Notes under the pieces: generated by a model
Databases searched by the model: none
What the model saw: the letters and a program-made list of their open reading frames with translations, nothing else
What the model was told of the DNA's origin: nothing
Made by a program: the position numbers and the translations under genes
Assembly (NCBI GenBank): GCA_002329365.1
Contig: DCUB01000018.1
Coordinates: 51,985 to 115,984, forward strand
DNA: 64,000 bases
DNA from: Ruminococcaceae bacterium UBA1425
GTDB taxonomy: Bacteria; Bacillota; Clostridia; Oscillospirales; Acutalibacteraceae
Direction: 5' to 3'
Shown: positions 52,249-59,629 of the stretch, piece after piece
Numbering within the stretch: position 1 is the first letter of the stretch
Layout: every line of letters begins with the position of its first letter

Positions 52249-53078
52249 TGTCCGTCAACCTCTTTCTTTCGTTCGCTGCCCTCGCGGAGCAGCGTAATAA
52301 GCCGTTCGCGGTTGTTTCCCGCAATAGCGTCCCTGTACTCGCCAAGACTCTTAATAAGGATATCTATTTCGTTTTTCAGGTTGTCGCCGTTTTCGAGGAA
52401 CAGCTCCGCCCACATGTCGGGATTAAGCTGCGCCACACGTGTTAAGTCGCGGTAGCTGCCTGCCGAAAAGCCTTTGTGGCTGCCGGCGGAGGGGCTTTTT
52501 ATATACGCGTTCGAAACGACGTGCGCGAGCTGGGAGGTAAAGGCAATAAGCTCGTCGTGGCGCTCGGCGGTAATTGCTGAAAACGAACCGAAGCCGAGAG
52601 GCGAAAGCAGCTCCTTTATGCACTCTAAAAGCTCAATGTCGTCAAACCGAGGGGGGACAATGACCATAGGCGCACCGCGGAAAAGCGCGGGCGAGGAGCT
52701 TTTAAAGCCTGCGTTGTGCGTTCCCGCCATCGGGTGACCGCCCACATATGTAAAACCGTATTTTTCGCCGAGCAAAAACCCCGTTTCGCATATGATACGC
52801 TTTGTACCGCAGAAATCCATTACAAGCGCGTCGCGCGAGATATCGGGAGCGTTTTCCTCAAGCCATTTCGCTGCCGCGACGGGCGGTACGGCAAGAATAA
52901 TAAGCCCGCAGGCACCGATGTTTTCTTTTGTCAGCGTTCCGTCCGCCGCGCCGCTGAGCACGGCAAAACCGTTTATGCCCGCGTTTTTGTCAAAGCCCAA
53001 TACGGTGCGGCCACTCTCGGCGAACGCCTTTGCCGCCGAGCCGCCTATAAGCCCCAGACCGACTATTCCGACGGTCAT
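52245..53078 (-). CDS. tyrA: Prephenate dehydrogenase
   Basis: About 277 residues from ATG 53078, which overlaps the DAHP synthase stop with GGGAGGTGG upstream. NAD(P)-dependent step from prephenate to 4-hydroxyphenylpyruvate, for tyrosine. N-terminal Rossmann motif VGIVGLGLIGGSAAKAF, VMDFCGTKRII, VGGHPMAGTHNAGFKSSS (catalytic His), and the helical dimerisation domain (LIAFTSQLAHVVSNAYIKS, GFSAGSYRDLTRVAQLNPDMWAEL). There is no ACT domain, so feedback must come from elsewhere. Confidence 0.94.
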   Translation of the reverse strand: MTVGIVGLGLIGGSAAKAFAESGRTVLGFDKNAGINGFAVLSGAADGTLTKENIGACGLIILAVPPVAAAKWLEENAPDISRDALVMDFCGTKRIICETGFLLGEKYGFTYVGGHPMAGTHNAGFKSSSPALFRGAPMVIVPPRFDDIELLECIKELLSPLGFGSFSAITAERHDELIAFTSQLAHVVSNAYIKSPSAGSHKGFSAGSYRDLTRVAQLNPDMWAELFLENGDNLKNEIDILIKSLGEYRDAIAGNNRERLITLLREGSERKKEVDGQ

Positions 53079-54082
53079 TGCCGCACCACCTCCCGGATTT
53101 TCCTTATTTTCGCGGCCATCCCCGAAAACTGCCCGGGCGTCAGCGACTGCGCGCCGTCGCACAGCGCGTGGATGGGGTCGTTATGAACCTCGACCATTAT
53201 TCCGTCCGCGCCGGCTGCTGCCGCCGCCAGCGCCATAGGCTCCACAAGGCGCGATATCCCCGTAGCGTGGCTCGGGTCTATCACGACGGGCAGATGCGTC
53301 ATTTCGTGGAGCATGGGCACCGCGGAAAGGTCGAGCGTATTTCTTGTTGCCGTTTCAAACGTGCGTATGCCGCGCTCGCAGAGTATGACGTTGTGGTTGC
53401 CCTCCGACATGACGTATTCGGCGCTCATAAGAAGCTCCTTTAAGGTGTTCGCAAGTCCGCGCTTTATCAGAACGGGCTTGTCTGTTTTTCCGACCTCCTT
53501 TAAAAGGTCGAAGTTCTGCATGTTCCGCGCACCGATTTGAAAAATATCGACGTCCCTAAACAGCGGCAGGTCGTTTACGTTCATTATTTCGGAGATTATC
53601 GGCATACCCGTTTCCTTTTTCGCCTCAAGCAAAAGCTCTATGCCGTCCGCCTTAAGCCCCTGGAAGTCATAGGGCGAGGTGCGTGGCTTGAACGCTCCGC
53701 CGCGCAGCACGTCGGCACCCGACGCGCTGACGCTTTTCGCTATCTCCGTAACCTGCTCCCGCGATTCGACAGAGCAGGGACCGGCAATCATAATGAAGTT
53801 GCCGCCGCCGATTTTCAGGCCGTTTCCTATATGGACAACGGTATCCTCGGGGTGGAACTTGCGGTTGACCTGCTTATACGGCTCGGAAACGCGCTTGACG
53901 GAGTCGACCATTTCAAGGCTTTCGAGCAGACCGATGTCAATGGAACTTGTGTCGCCTATAAGCCCCAGCACCGTATAGTTTTCGCCCTTCGAAACATGAA
54001 CGTCGATGTTATGGCTTTTAAGCCATGAAATAAGGTGGTTTTGCTGTTCCTTCGTTGTTTCCGGTTTTAATACCGCTATCAT
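53075..54082 (-). CDS. aroF: 3-deoxy-7-phosphoheptulonate (DAHP) synthase, type I-beta with regulatory N-terminal domain
   Basis: About 335 residues from ATG 54082 (GGGGATGG upstream). The first committed step: PEP plus erythrose-4-phosphate. An N-terminal ferredoxin-like (FL) regulatory domain (about 1-70) is followed by the barrel with FIMIAGPCSVESREQV, LRGGAFKPRTSPYDFQGL, IFQIGARNMQNFDLL, VLIKRGLANTLKELLMSAEYV and VIDPSHATG. Type I-beta enzymes with the FL domain are feedback-inhibited by Tyr or Phe (family knowledge). It is the first enzyme gene of the operon and is preceded by the attenuator at 54112-54267. Confidence 0.95.
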   Translation of the reverse strand: MIAVLKPETTKEQQNHLISWLKSHNIDVHVSKGENYTVLGLIGDTSSIDIGLLESLEMVDSVKRVSEPYKQVNRKFHPEDTVVHIGNGLKIGGGNFIMIAGPCSVESREQVTEIAKSVSASGADVLRGGAFKPRTSPYDFQGLKADGIELLLEAKKETGMPIISEIMNVNDLPLFRDVDIFQIGARNMQNFDLLKEVGKTDKPVLIKRGLANTLKELLMSAEYVMSEGNHNVILCERGIRTFETATRNTLDLSAVPMLHEMTHLPVVIDPSHATGISRLVEPMALAAAAAGADGIMVEVHNDPIHALCDGAQSLTPGQFSGMAAKIRKIREVVRQ

Positions 54083-54111
54083 GTCGCCATCCCCAGTATA
54101 TAATAAATTAA

Positions 54112-54203
54112 GCCGCACAGTTGTGATTCTGTGCGGCCTTTAAGGCTGATATCGGAAAGGAATGATTATAAGATATCACTTGTCGGTTTGCAGCACGAAT
54201 CAC
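54112..54203 (-). promoter_or_regulatory. Transcription attenuator: terminator and competing antiterminator
   Basis: Terminator: GCCGCACAG (54137-54129 read on the minus strand) pairs with CTGTGCGGC (54120-54112), loop AATCACAA, followed by TTAATTTATTATA. Antiterminator: leader segment GTGATTCGTGCTGC (54203-54190) pairs with GCCGCACAGAATCAC (54137-54123), 13 pairs with one mismatch and one bulge. That uses the 5' arm and loop of the terminator, so the two structures exclude each other. The antiterminator strand starts about 17 bases beyond the run of Tyr/Phe codons of the leader peptide, right for a stalled ribosome. Confidence 0.85.
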
Positions 54204-54267
54204 TATTACTTTTGTTTGTAAAGTAATAAAAGTAAAAGTATTCGGCTGTAAACAGAACAGACTTCAT
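54166..54267 (-). CDS. Aromatic-operon leader peptide, Phe/Tyr-rich (33 aa)
   Basis: An ATG at 54267 and stop TAA at 54166-54168. The peptide begins MKSVLFTAE and then has Y-F-Y-F-Y-Y-F at residues 10-16, four Tyr and three Phe in seven consecutive codons, with one more Phe at residue 6. The AAAGGA ribosome site is 10 bases upstream; an ATG-TAA start-stop pair lies between and overlaps the start (ATGTAATG). Its position is between a consensus promoter and the terminator/antiterminator pair ahead of the aromatic operon, the arrangement of a pheA-like leader. Scarce charged tRNA-Phe or tRNA-Tyr would stall the ribosome and let transcription continue. Confidence 0.88.
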   Translation of the reverse strand: MKSVLFTAEYFYFYYFTNKSNSDSCCKPTSDIL

Positions 54268-54297
54268 TACATGGAATTCCTTTCGTTTATTTAATAC

Positions 54298-54326
54298 ATT
54301 GTAACACAGACTTTTTCCGCTGTCAA
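54298..54326 (-). promoter_or_regulatory. Promoter of the aromatic amino acid operon
   Basis: Minus strand TTGACA, 17-base spacer, TACAAT. Expected start near 54291, giving a leader of about 210 bases before the DAHP synthase gene, with the attenuator inside. Confidence 0.88.
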
Positions 54327-54330
54327 CATA

Positions 54331-54663
54331 ATTTTTGAAAATCTGAAAAATGCAGATAATCGCTTAAAACTCCGTTTTTGCGTAAGTTTATGCAATTTAA
54401 TATGGAAATAATAAGAGAAAAACGACTGAATTTGATTTGTTACAATATATCATTCCTAAACGTCAGCTGATTTAAATGGCTGTTTTGAAGTGTTTAATAG
54501 ATAAAAGCTGCGTATGAAAGGTATGATACATTTTTTAGTATATCCTTTAAGAGTCGCCAAACGGTTCCTCTTATGAGCTGGGGTATTTACAATTTGGAAA
54601 ATATATGATATGCTAAATTGTCATAATTTGTATATTTCTATCATGTTTTGTTGGAGGACTGTA
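54331..54663. other. AT-rich intergenic stretch at the edge of a mobile-element scar
   Basis: No gene or clear promoter. The base composition is markedly more AT-rich than the flanking chromosome, as in the scar that follows. A GGAGGACTGTA site at the right end belongs to the broken regulator. Confidence 0.5.
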
Positions 54664-54845
54664 ATGAAGCAGGATACCGGCCGAAAGCTGAGGCTTTTGA
54701 AGATTGTGGAGATGCTGCGCCGCGACTCCGACGAGCAGAATCCGCTGACAACAAGGGAGATTGCAGCAGGCTTGTGGGGATGGGTATTTCCTGTGAAAGG
54801 CGGACACTCACAAAGGATGTACGTCTGTTAAACAAATCCGGTTAC
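54664..54845 (+). pseudogene. Truncated WYL-type transcriptional regulator (HTH fragment)
   Basis: Starts at ATG 54664 with GGAGG upstream. The first 37 or so residues (MKQDTGRKLRLLKIVEML, NPLTTREIAAGL) are a DeoR/WYL-type helix-turn-helix. The continuation, MGISCERRTLTKDVRLLNKSGY, is in another frame, so an indel lies near 54770. The homology then ends abruptly where PrgI sequence begins on the other strand (about 54845). The WYL domain is lost. Such regulators are common cargo of conjugative elements in Clostridia. Confidence 0.7.
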
Positions 54846-55169
54846 TGCCCTGAACCTCAGTTCCTTCGGCATGAGCACCTCGGAGCGAAGATAGGCAAGC
54901 AGCGCCTTCTCCGCCGTCATGCCGTGATACTTGAAAAATCCGATGGCTGCAAACGGTGCTGCTCCGAGAATGCACAGCCAGCTTAAGGTTTCAATGCCGA
55001 GAAACGGTTTTAATAGAAAATACAGCCCCACCGCAACGCCGCAGGCGAGAACAGAAAAAACGAACTGACGAAGCGACAGTCCGAAATACACGCTTTCCGT
55101 GTAGTCACGGATTTCGCGGTTTATGGTCGTGGAGGCGATATGATGCTTAGCGAAGAGTTGATGAAACAA
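54828..55169 (-). pseudogene. PrgI family conjugation protein relic
   Basis: Up to 113 residues in frame. From INREIRDYTESVYFGLSLRQFVFSVLACGVAVGLYFLLKPFLGIETLSWLCILGAAPFAAIGFFKYHGMTAEKALLAYLRSE this is the PrgI protein of clostridial integrative conjugative elements, with two membrane segments. It lacks a proper start (no ATG before INREIRDY with a ribosome site; the frame's own first codon lies in the neighbouring gene). The C-terminus after RSEVLMPKELRFRA is replaced by junk shared with the regulator junction. No other transfer genes are present, so it is a leftover. Confidence 0.75.
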
Positions 55170-55415
55170 TATCAGGAAGCTTGTGACAAATCAAAGAGCA
55201 ACATAGATATGCCTTTGATAGGCGAAGTCTTCACGCCTCTTTGCTGCTCTTGTATACATGTCGACATGCACTACGGTTCATGGGATGAACCTGAATGCAG
55301 TAAGTACGACATAATCCCGGACGAATATATGGGGTGTAAAAGCTTAGACTGCCCGCATTACGAACAGATTCCGAACTGCCCTCAAGATAAGCTGCCTCAC
55401 ATTCACTCAATATAA
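55140..55415 (+). CDS. Small Cys-rich protein of unknown function (91 aa)
   Basis: ATG at 55140 directly after GGAGGCGAT, a good ribosome site. The protein is acidic and has paired cysteines (PLCCSCIHVD, EPECSKYD, GCKSLDCPHYEQIPNCP) that could bind a metal. A weak terminator-like hairpin (GCGCC/GGCGC, then GTTTTT) lies at 55434-55461. It overlaps the frame of the PrgI relic by 30 bases. It lies in the mobile-element scar and is probably cargo; the function is not recognised. Confidence 0.55.
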   Translation: MMLSEELMKQYQEACDKSKSNIDMPLIGEVFTPLCCSCIHVDMHYGSWDEPECSKYDIIPDEYMGCKSLDCPHYEQIPNCPQDKLPHIHSI

Positions 55416-55533
55416 CAAAAACCAATAATTCCGGCGCCTTGCTTCTGCGGGGCGCTGTTTTTATGCCCAAAACGTGCTGACGGCTTCTCTGCACGGAAAG
55501 TGCCGACGGGCGATAAACGGAATAAATAGCCGC

Positions 55534-55623
55534 ATTAGCCCCACGCACGTGGGGATGAACCGGAGCATGAAAACATAAAAACGGCGCACGGCGCATTAGC
55601 CCCACGCACGTGGGGATGAACCG
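55534..55623. CRISPR. Two-repeat type I-E-like CRISPR remnant
   Basis: Two identical 29-base repeats at 55534-55562 and 55595-55623, each with the inverted repeat CCCCACGCACGTGGGG and ending GATGAACCG. They are separated by one 32-base spacer (55563-55594); the period is 61 bases. Repeat length, hairpin and the ending are typical of type I-E arrays. Three bases upstream of each repeat are also alike (CGC). There are no cas genes in the window and no further repeat on either side within view. Orientation of the leader unknown. Confidence 0.8.
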
Positions 55624-55759
55624 TCAGAAATGCAGGAAGTCGCATTCGTATACGTTTTCGAATCTGTCTATGCAGCAGTCAAACCCGTCGTCAACCCGCC
55701 CGTCGGAAGCAATAACATAGTCGTGCTCAACATTCATGAGGGCGGCTTCTTCATAGGGC

Positions 55760-55866
55760 AAGTAGACAGCATCAATGTCAAAGATGTGCAAGAATGGCTA
55801 GGACATTCAAGTGCTCAGTCAACGTTAGATATTTATGCACACTTGGATGTTGAAAAAAGAAGGTAG
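55760..55866 (+). pseudogene. C-terminal fragment of a tyrosine recombinase (integrase)
   Basis: About the last 33 residues, VKDVQEWLGHSSAQSTLDIYAHL, contain the conserved GHSS (His) and the catalytic Tyr in IYAHL of phage/ICE integrases. The 40 or so residues before it in the same frame (from 55630) do not resemble an integrase, so the N-terminus and central domain are lost. The fragment points toward tRNA-Arg, 118 bases away, the usual place for an integrase next to its attachment site. Confidence 0.8.
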
Positions 55867-55950
55867 TTGCGCAATCAATGGCGTCCATCTGAGGTGTTAG
55901 AAAAAGTGTTAGAAAAACCTGGATTTTGACACTACGGGTAAAAAGAAAAA

Positions 55951-55984
55951 AGCCGCAAACCTTTGAAAACAAAGGCTTGCGGCT
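55951..55984 (-). terminator. Terminator of tRNA-Arg
   Basis: Minus-strand stem AGCCGCAA with TTGCGGCT and an inner CCTTTG/CAAAGG helix, followed by TTTTTTCTTTTT. It starts at the last base of the tRNA. Confidence 0.85.
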
Positions 55985-56060
55985 GGCGCGCCAGAAGGGA
56001 CTCGAACCCCCGACCTTTTGGTTCGTAGCCAAACACTCTATCCAGCTGAGCTACTGGCGC
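55984..56060 (-). tRNA. tRNA-Arg (anticodon ACG)
   Basis: A 77-base tRNA with encoded CCA. The acceptor arms GCGCCAG/CTGGCGC pair in full. The D-loop AGCTGGATA, anticodon loop CTACGAA (anticodon ACG, normally edited to ICG), and T-arm GGGGG-TTCGAGT-CCCTT are all present. It is a common integration target, and a recombinase fragment lies next to its 3' end. Confidence 0.97.
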
Positions 56061-56183
56061 ATGTAACAGAAAATTTCAACTTGAACATGATAACACACTT
56101 TTTAATAAAAATCAACACCGAATTTACAAAAGTTTTGATATCATATTCCGCACATTGTTTTCTTGCCCGATTTAATATTGAAG

Positions 56184-56212
56184 TTGACAATTTTAATTGT
56201 CGGTAGTAATAT
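56184..56212 (+). promoter_or_regulatory. Promoter with palindromic operator of the glycerol operon
   Basis: TTGACA (56184-56189), 17-base spacer, TAATAT (56207-56212). A palindrome GACAATTTTAATTGTC (56186-56201, 7-bp arms, 2-base centre) overlaps the -35 element and is a likely repressor site. It lies inside the longest frame of the following gene, so translation must begin downstream. Confidence 0.75.
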
Positions 56213-56270
56213 TATATATAATAAAGTCGGTCACCCGGACGACTTATACGCGATATCGGAGCTGATTTGT

Positions 56271-57989
56271 TTGAACATAAAAAAAATCAACAAAAGGTTG
56301 AAAAAAGAATTCGGCGGCAGAGTTTCCGCCGGGTTTAAAAACAATTCAATTGTTTTAACCGGCAGGCTCGACGACTGGCAGGATGTCATAGAGGCGTGCC
56401 GGATGTCGGTGTGCAAGGATAAAAACATTCATGTCGTCAACGACATTGAATTCACGGGGGCAAAGATTCCTCCCATGAGGCTGCCGAAAATAAGCGACAA
56501 TTCTCTTGAGGGCCAAAGCCCCGACGTGCTGATAATCGGCGGCGGCATATCGGGTGTCAGCATCGCGCGCGAGCTTGCCAGATGGAAGCTTGATATTCTG
56601 CTTGTGGAAAAGGAGGCTGACGTGGCGCTCGGAGCGTCGGGCAGGAACGACGGCGAGGTGCATCCCGGCGTCGACCTCGGCAAGGGCTCGCTGAAGCAGC
56701 ACTACGTCCTCCTCGGCAACAGGATGTACGCCGACGTCTGTCGCGAGCTTGACGTTCCGTTAAACTTCTGCGGCCAGTATGTGGGCTTTACTCAGGCCTG
56801 GCTCAAGCCGCTGATGAGGCTTTTCGCGTGGCAGCGCAGAAGAATCGGAGTTAAGGACACGACGATTCTCTCAGAAGCCGAGCTTAAGAAACGCGAGCCG
56901 AATCTTAACCCCGATTTTAAATTTGCTCTTTACAACGCGTCGGCGGGCAGCGTCTGTCCGTACGGGCTTACTATTGCGTATGCCGAGAACGCCGTTCAAA
57001 ACGGCGCGAAGATATCGCTTAACACCGCTGTGACCGGCATGGAGGTGTCAAAGGGCAAAATCCTGTCCGTTTACACAAACAGGGGAACCATAAAGCCGAA
57101 GATTGTAATTAACGCGGCCGGTGTTTTTGCCGAGGATATTGCAAAAATTGCAAACGACAGGTTTTATTCCATACATCCGAGGCGCGGCACAAACTCAATT
57201 CTCGACAAAAAAGCAGGCAGCCTCATAATGGGGATATCCTCGATAAAAAAGATTGAACTGAAAAAAACACACACAAAGGGCGGCGGAATTTTACATACGG
57301 CTCACGGCAACATCCTTGTGGGTCCCGACGCCGTCGAAACGTACGAAAAGGAAAACACGGCGACAAACGCGGAAAGCATTGAACGTGTTTTTGCAAAGCA
57401 AAAGCATACGGCCCGCGACCTCAGCGAGCGCGACATAATCACATATTTCACGGGAGTGCGCGCGCCGACCTTTGAGGAGGATTTCGTAATCGAAAGGGGC
57501 AGAAGCACAAGGAATCTGATACATTGCGCCGGTATCCAGTCGCCCGGGCTTACTACAGCGCCGGCGGTCGCCGTCGACATTTCGAAGATGGCTGTTTCGA
57601 TGCTGTCCGAAAAGATGAAGGTCGAGGAAAACGGTAGCTTCAACCCAATAAGAAAGGGCGTTCCCGTCTTGCGCGACATGCCGCTGCAGGAAAGGGAGAA
57701 AATGATTAAGGAAAATCCCGATTACGGAATAATAGTCTGCCGCTGCGAGGAGATCAGCAAGGGCGAAATTTTAGATGCCCTGCGTTCGCCTTTGTGCGTG
57801 CCAACCGTAGACGGAGTTAAAAAGCGCGTGCGTCCCGGGATGGGCAGGTGTCAGGGCGGATTCTGCTCCCCGCTCGTAGTGCAGATAATAGCCGAGTTCC
57901 TCGGCGTGCCGTTAAGCGAAGTACGCAAAAGCTCCGCTGAGTCAGTCATTTTGTACGGCGAAACAAAGGGAGGTGCCGTCGGTGAATAA
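56271..57989 (+). CDS. glpA: FAD-dependent glycerol-3-phosphate dehydrogenase (GlpA-like) with N-terminal extension and BFD-like domain
   Basis: About 572 residues from a TTG at 56271, which has CGGAG 9 bases upstream; the frame is open to 56163, but that part contains the promoter. Residues about 1-80 (RLKKEFGGRVSAGFKNNSIVLTGRLDDWQDV) resemble a BON-like domain. The flavin fold follows: DVLIIGGGISGVSIARELARW (FAD), GASGRNDGEVHPGVDLG, INAAGVFAEDIAK, YFTGVRAPT and IHCAGIQSPGLTTAPA. The C-terminal CRCEEISKGEIL...GMGRCQGGFC is a bacterioferritin-ferredoxin-like Fe-S domain as in anaerobic GlpA. It oxidises glycerol-3-phosphate to DHAP. First gene of the operon. Confidence 0.88.
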   Translation: MNIKKINKRLKKEFGGRVSAGFKNNSIVLTGRLDDWQDVIEACRMSVCKDKNIHVVNDIEFTGAKIPPMRLPKISDNSLEGQSPDVLIIGGGISGVSIARELARWKLDILLVEKEADVALGASGRNDGEVHPGVDLGKGSLKQHYVLLGNRMYADVCRELDVPLNFCGQYVGFTQAWLKPLMRLFAWQRRRIGVKDTTILSEAELKKREPNLNPDFKFALYNASAGSVCPYGLTIAYAENAVQNGAKISLNTAVTGMEVSKGKILSVYTNRGTIKPKIVINAAGVFAEDIAKIANDRFYSIHPRRGTNSILDKKAGSLIMGISSIKKIELKKTHTKGGGILHTAHGNILVGPDAVETYEKENTATNAESIERVFAKQKHTARDLSERDIITYFTGVRAPTFEEDFVIERGRSTRNLIHCAGIQSPGLTTAPAVAVDISKMAVSMLSEKMKVEENGSFNPIRKGVPVLRDMPLQEREKMIKENPDYGIIVCRCEEISKGEILDALRSPLCVPTVDGVKKRVRPGMGRCQGGFCSPLVVQIIAEFLGVPLSEVRKSSAESVILYGETKGGAVGE

Positions 57990-59235
57990 GCATTACAACG
58001 TAACGGTTATAGGCGGTGGCCCCGCGGGACTGGCTGCCGCTATTTCGGCACACAAAAACGGCGCCGAAGTGCTGCTCATAGAGCGCGAGGCGCGTCTTGG
58101 AGGCATACTCAAGCAGTGTATTCACGACGGCTTCGGTCTTGTGAGATTTTCCGAAAAGCTGTCGGGCCCCGAATATGCCGAACGGTTCATAGAGGAATTC
58201 AAAGCTCTGGGCATCGAGGCGATGACGCTGACGTTCGTGACAGGAATAATAAACAATACGGACGGCTTTTCGATTACGGTTGTAAGCAAAAACGGAATCA
58301 GCGTAATCGAATCTGACACGATTGTTCTGGCAACGGGCTGCCGCGAACGCACGGCAAAGCAGGTATTTATACACGGCACGCGTCCGTCGGGCGTATTCAC
58401 GGCCGGCACGGCGCAGCACTTTACGAATCTTCTCGGTCAGCTTCCCGGCAAACGCTGTGTTATTCTCGGCTCCGGCGACATAGGTCTTATAATGGCGCGT
58501 CGTCTGACATTAGAGGGCGCGGAGGTCTTAGGCGTGTATGAGGCGAAGCCGGCGCCGTCGGGGCTTACGCGAAATCTTCACCAGTGCCTTAAGGATTATA
58601 ATATTCCTCTGTATCTGTCGCATACCGTCACGCGTGTTTTCGGCGACGACAGACTTACAGCTGTCGAGATATCCGAGGTAGACGAAAAAATGAAGCCGCT
58701 GCCCGGCACGGAAAAAATTTTAGAGTGCGACACGCTTATATTGTCCGTCGGGCTTATTCCCGAAAACGAGCTTGCCGAAAGCCTTAATGTTAAGCTTGAC
58801 CCGCGCACAAAGGGCGCTTCGTGTGATGCGCAGATGATGACAAGCGTCGACGGTGTTTTCTCGTGCGGCAACGCGCTTCATGTAAACGACCTTGTCGACT
58901 ATGTGTCCGAAAGCGGCGAAGCGGCGGGCAGGGCGGCGGCGCTTTACAGAAAAGAAGTCGCCCAAAGGATTAATATCGGGGCGGACAACAACATACTTTA
59001 TCTTGTGCCGCAGCGGCTTAACCTGAACGCCGACAACTCAAAAACAGTCGTTTATTTCAGAAGCCGCGAGGTGCTTGAAAACTGCAGGATTGTGCTGAGC
59101 GTTGACGGCAGACGCGTGTTTGAAAAGAAGTACGCGTTTTTACGTCCGCCCGAGATGGAACGGCTTGTGCTTGATTTTGACGAAATGAAGCTTAATGACA
59201 ATTCAAGGCTTTTGTTTGAAATTGAGGGGGGATAA
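57982..59235 (+). CDS. NAD(P)/FAD-dependent oxidoreductase, partner of the GlpA-like protein
   Basis: About 417 residues from GTG 57982 (GGGAGG 8 bases upstream; overlaps the glpA stop by 8 bases). It has a first dinucleotide motif VTVIGGGPAGLAAAISAHKNG, IVLATGCRERTAKQVFIHGTRPSG, a second motif RCVILGSGDIGLIMARRLTLEG and SVDGVFSCGNALHVNDLVDYV, a pyridine-nucleotide-disulfide reductase-like fold without a redox CxxC. The C-terminal 90 or so residues form a beta domain (YFRSREVLENCRIVLSVDGRRVF). In Clostridia it accompanies GlpA-like and DUF1667 genes. A plausible role is passing electrons from glycerol-3-phosphate oxidation to an acceptor (inference). Confidence 0.87.
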   Translation: MNKHYNVTVIGGGPAGLAAAISAHKNGAEVLLIEREARLGGILKQCIHDGFGLVRFSEKLSGPEYAERFIEEFKALGIEAMTLTFVTGIINNTDGFSITVVSKNGISVIESDTIVLATGCRERTAKQVFIHGTRPSGVFTAGTAQHFTNLLGQLPGKRCVILGSGDIGLIMARRLTLEGAEVLGVYEAKPAPSGLTRNLHQCLKDYNIPLYLSHTVTRVFGDDRLTAVEISEVDEKMKPLPGTEKILECDTLILSVGLIPENELAESLNVKLDPRTKGASCDAQMMTSVDGVFSCGNALHVNDLVDYVSESGEAAGRAAALYRKEVAQRINIGADNNILYLVPQRLNLNADNSKTVVYFRSREVLENCRIVLSVDGRRVFEKKYAFLRPPEMERLVLDFDEMKLNDNSRLLFEIEGG

Positions 59236-59236
59236 T

Positions 59237-59593
59237 ATGGAATTAACCTGCATCGTCTGCCCGCGAGGCTGTCCGCTTGTCGCGGAGCGCGTGGGTGACG
59301 ACATTAAAGTTACAGGCAACAAATGCAAAAAGGGAATGGCATTTGCCGTGGAAGAGCTGACGAACCCTAAGCGCACCATATGCTCCACGGTAAAAACGGT
59401 GTTCCCCGAGGCTCCCGTTCTGCCCGTGAGGGTATCGTCGGACATTCCGAAAAGCAGGATTTTTGACGTGATGAAGGAAATCAACGGCGTGGTTGTAACC
59501 GAACGGATACACAGCGGCGACGCGGTTATAAAAAATGTTCTCGGTCTTGATGTTGATGTGATTGCCACAAGCAGTATCCTTACCGAAAATTAG
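59237..59593 (+). CDS. DUF1667 family iron-sulfur-type protein
   Basis: 118 residues from ATG 59237, two bases after the preceding stop, with GGGGGATAAT upstream. It has two Cys pairs near the N-terminus (CIVCPRGCPL and NKCKKGMAFA), then PKRTICSTVKTVF and LPVRVSSDIPKSRIFDVMKEIN. The Cys arrangement may bind an Fe-S cluster. The family is almost always encoded next to the two flavoproteins seen upstream and is probably the third part of that glycerol-3-phosphate complex. Confidence 0.85.
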   Translation: MELTCIVCPRGCPLVAERVGDDIKVTGNKCKKGMAFAVEELTNPKRTICSTVKTVFPEAPVLPVRVSSDIPKSRIFDVMKEINGVVVTERIHSGDAVIKNVLGLDVDVIATSSILTEN

Positions 59594-59629
59594 CGACGTG
59601 TCTAAAATATTAAGAAAGGTGCGGTTGTT

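Noticed and set aside
55630..55760. Full-length integrase in the frame 55630-55866
   Set aside because: Only the last 33 or so residues match a tyrosine recombinase; the upstream part shows no recombinase motifs and starts just after the CRISPR repeat.
56163..56270. Start of the GlpA-like protein at 56163
   Set aside because: The stretch contains a complete promoter and a palindromic operator and lacks a ribosome site; the TTG at 56271 has CGGAG upstream.
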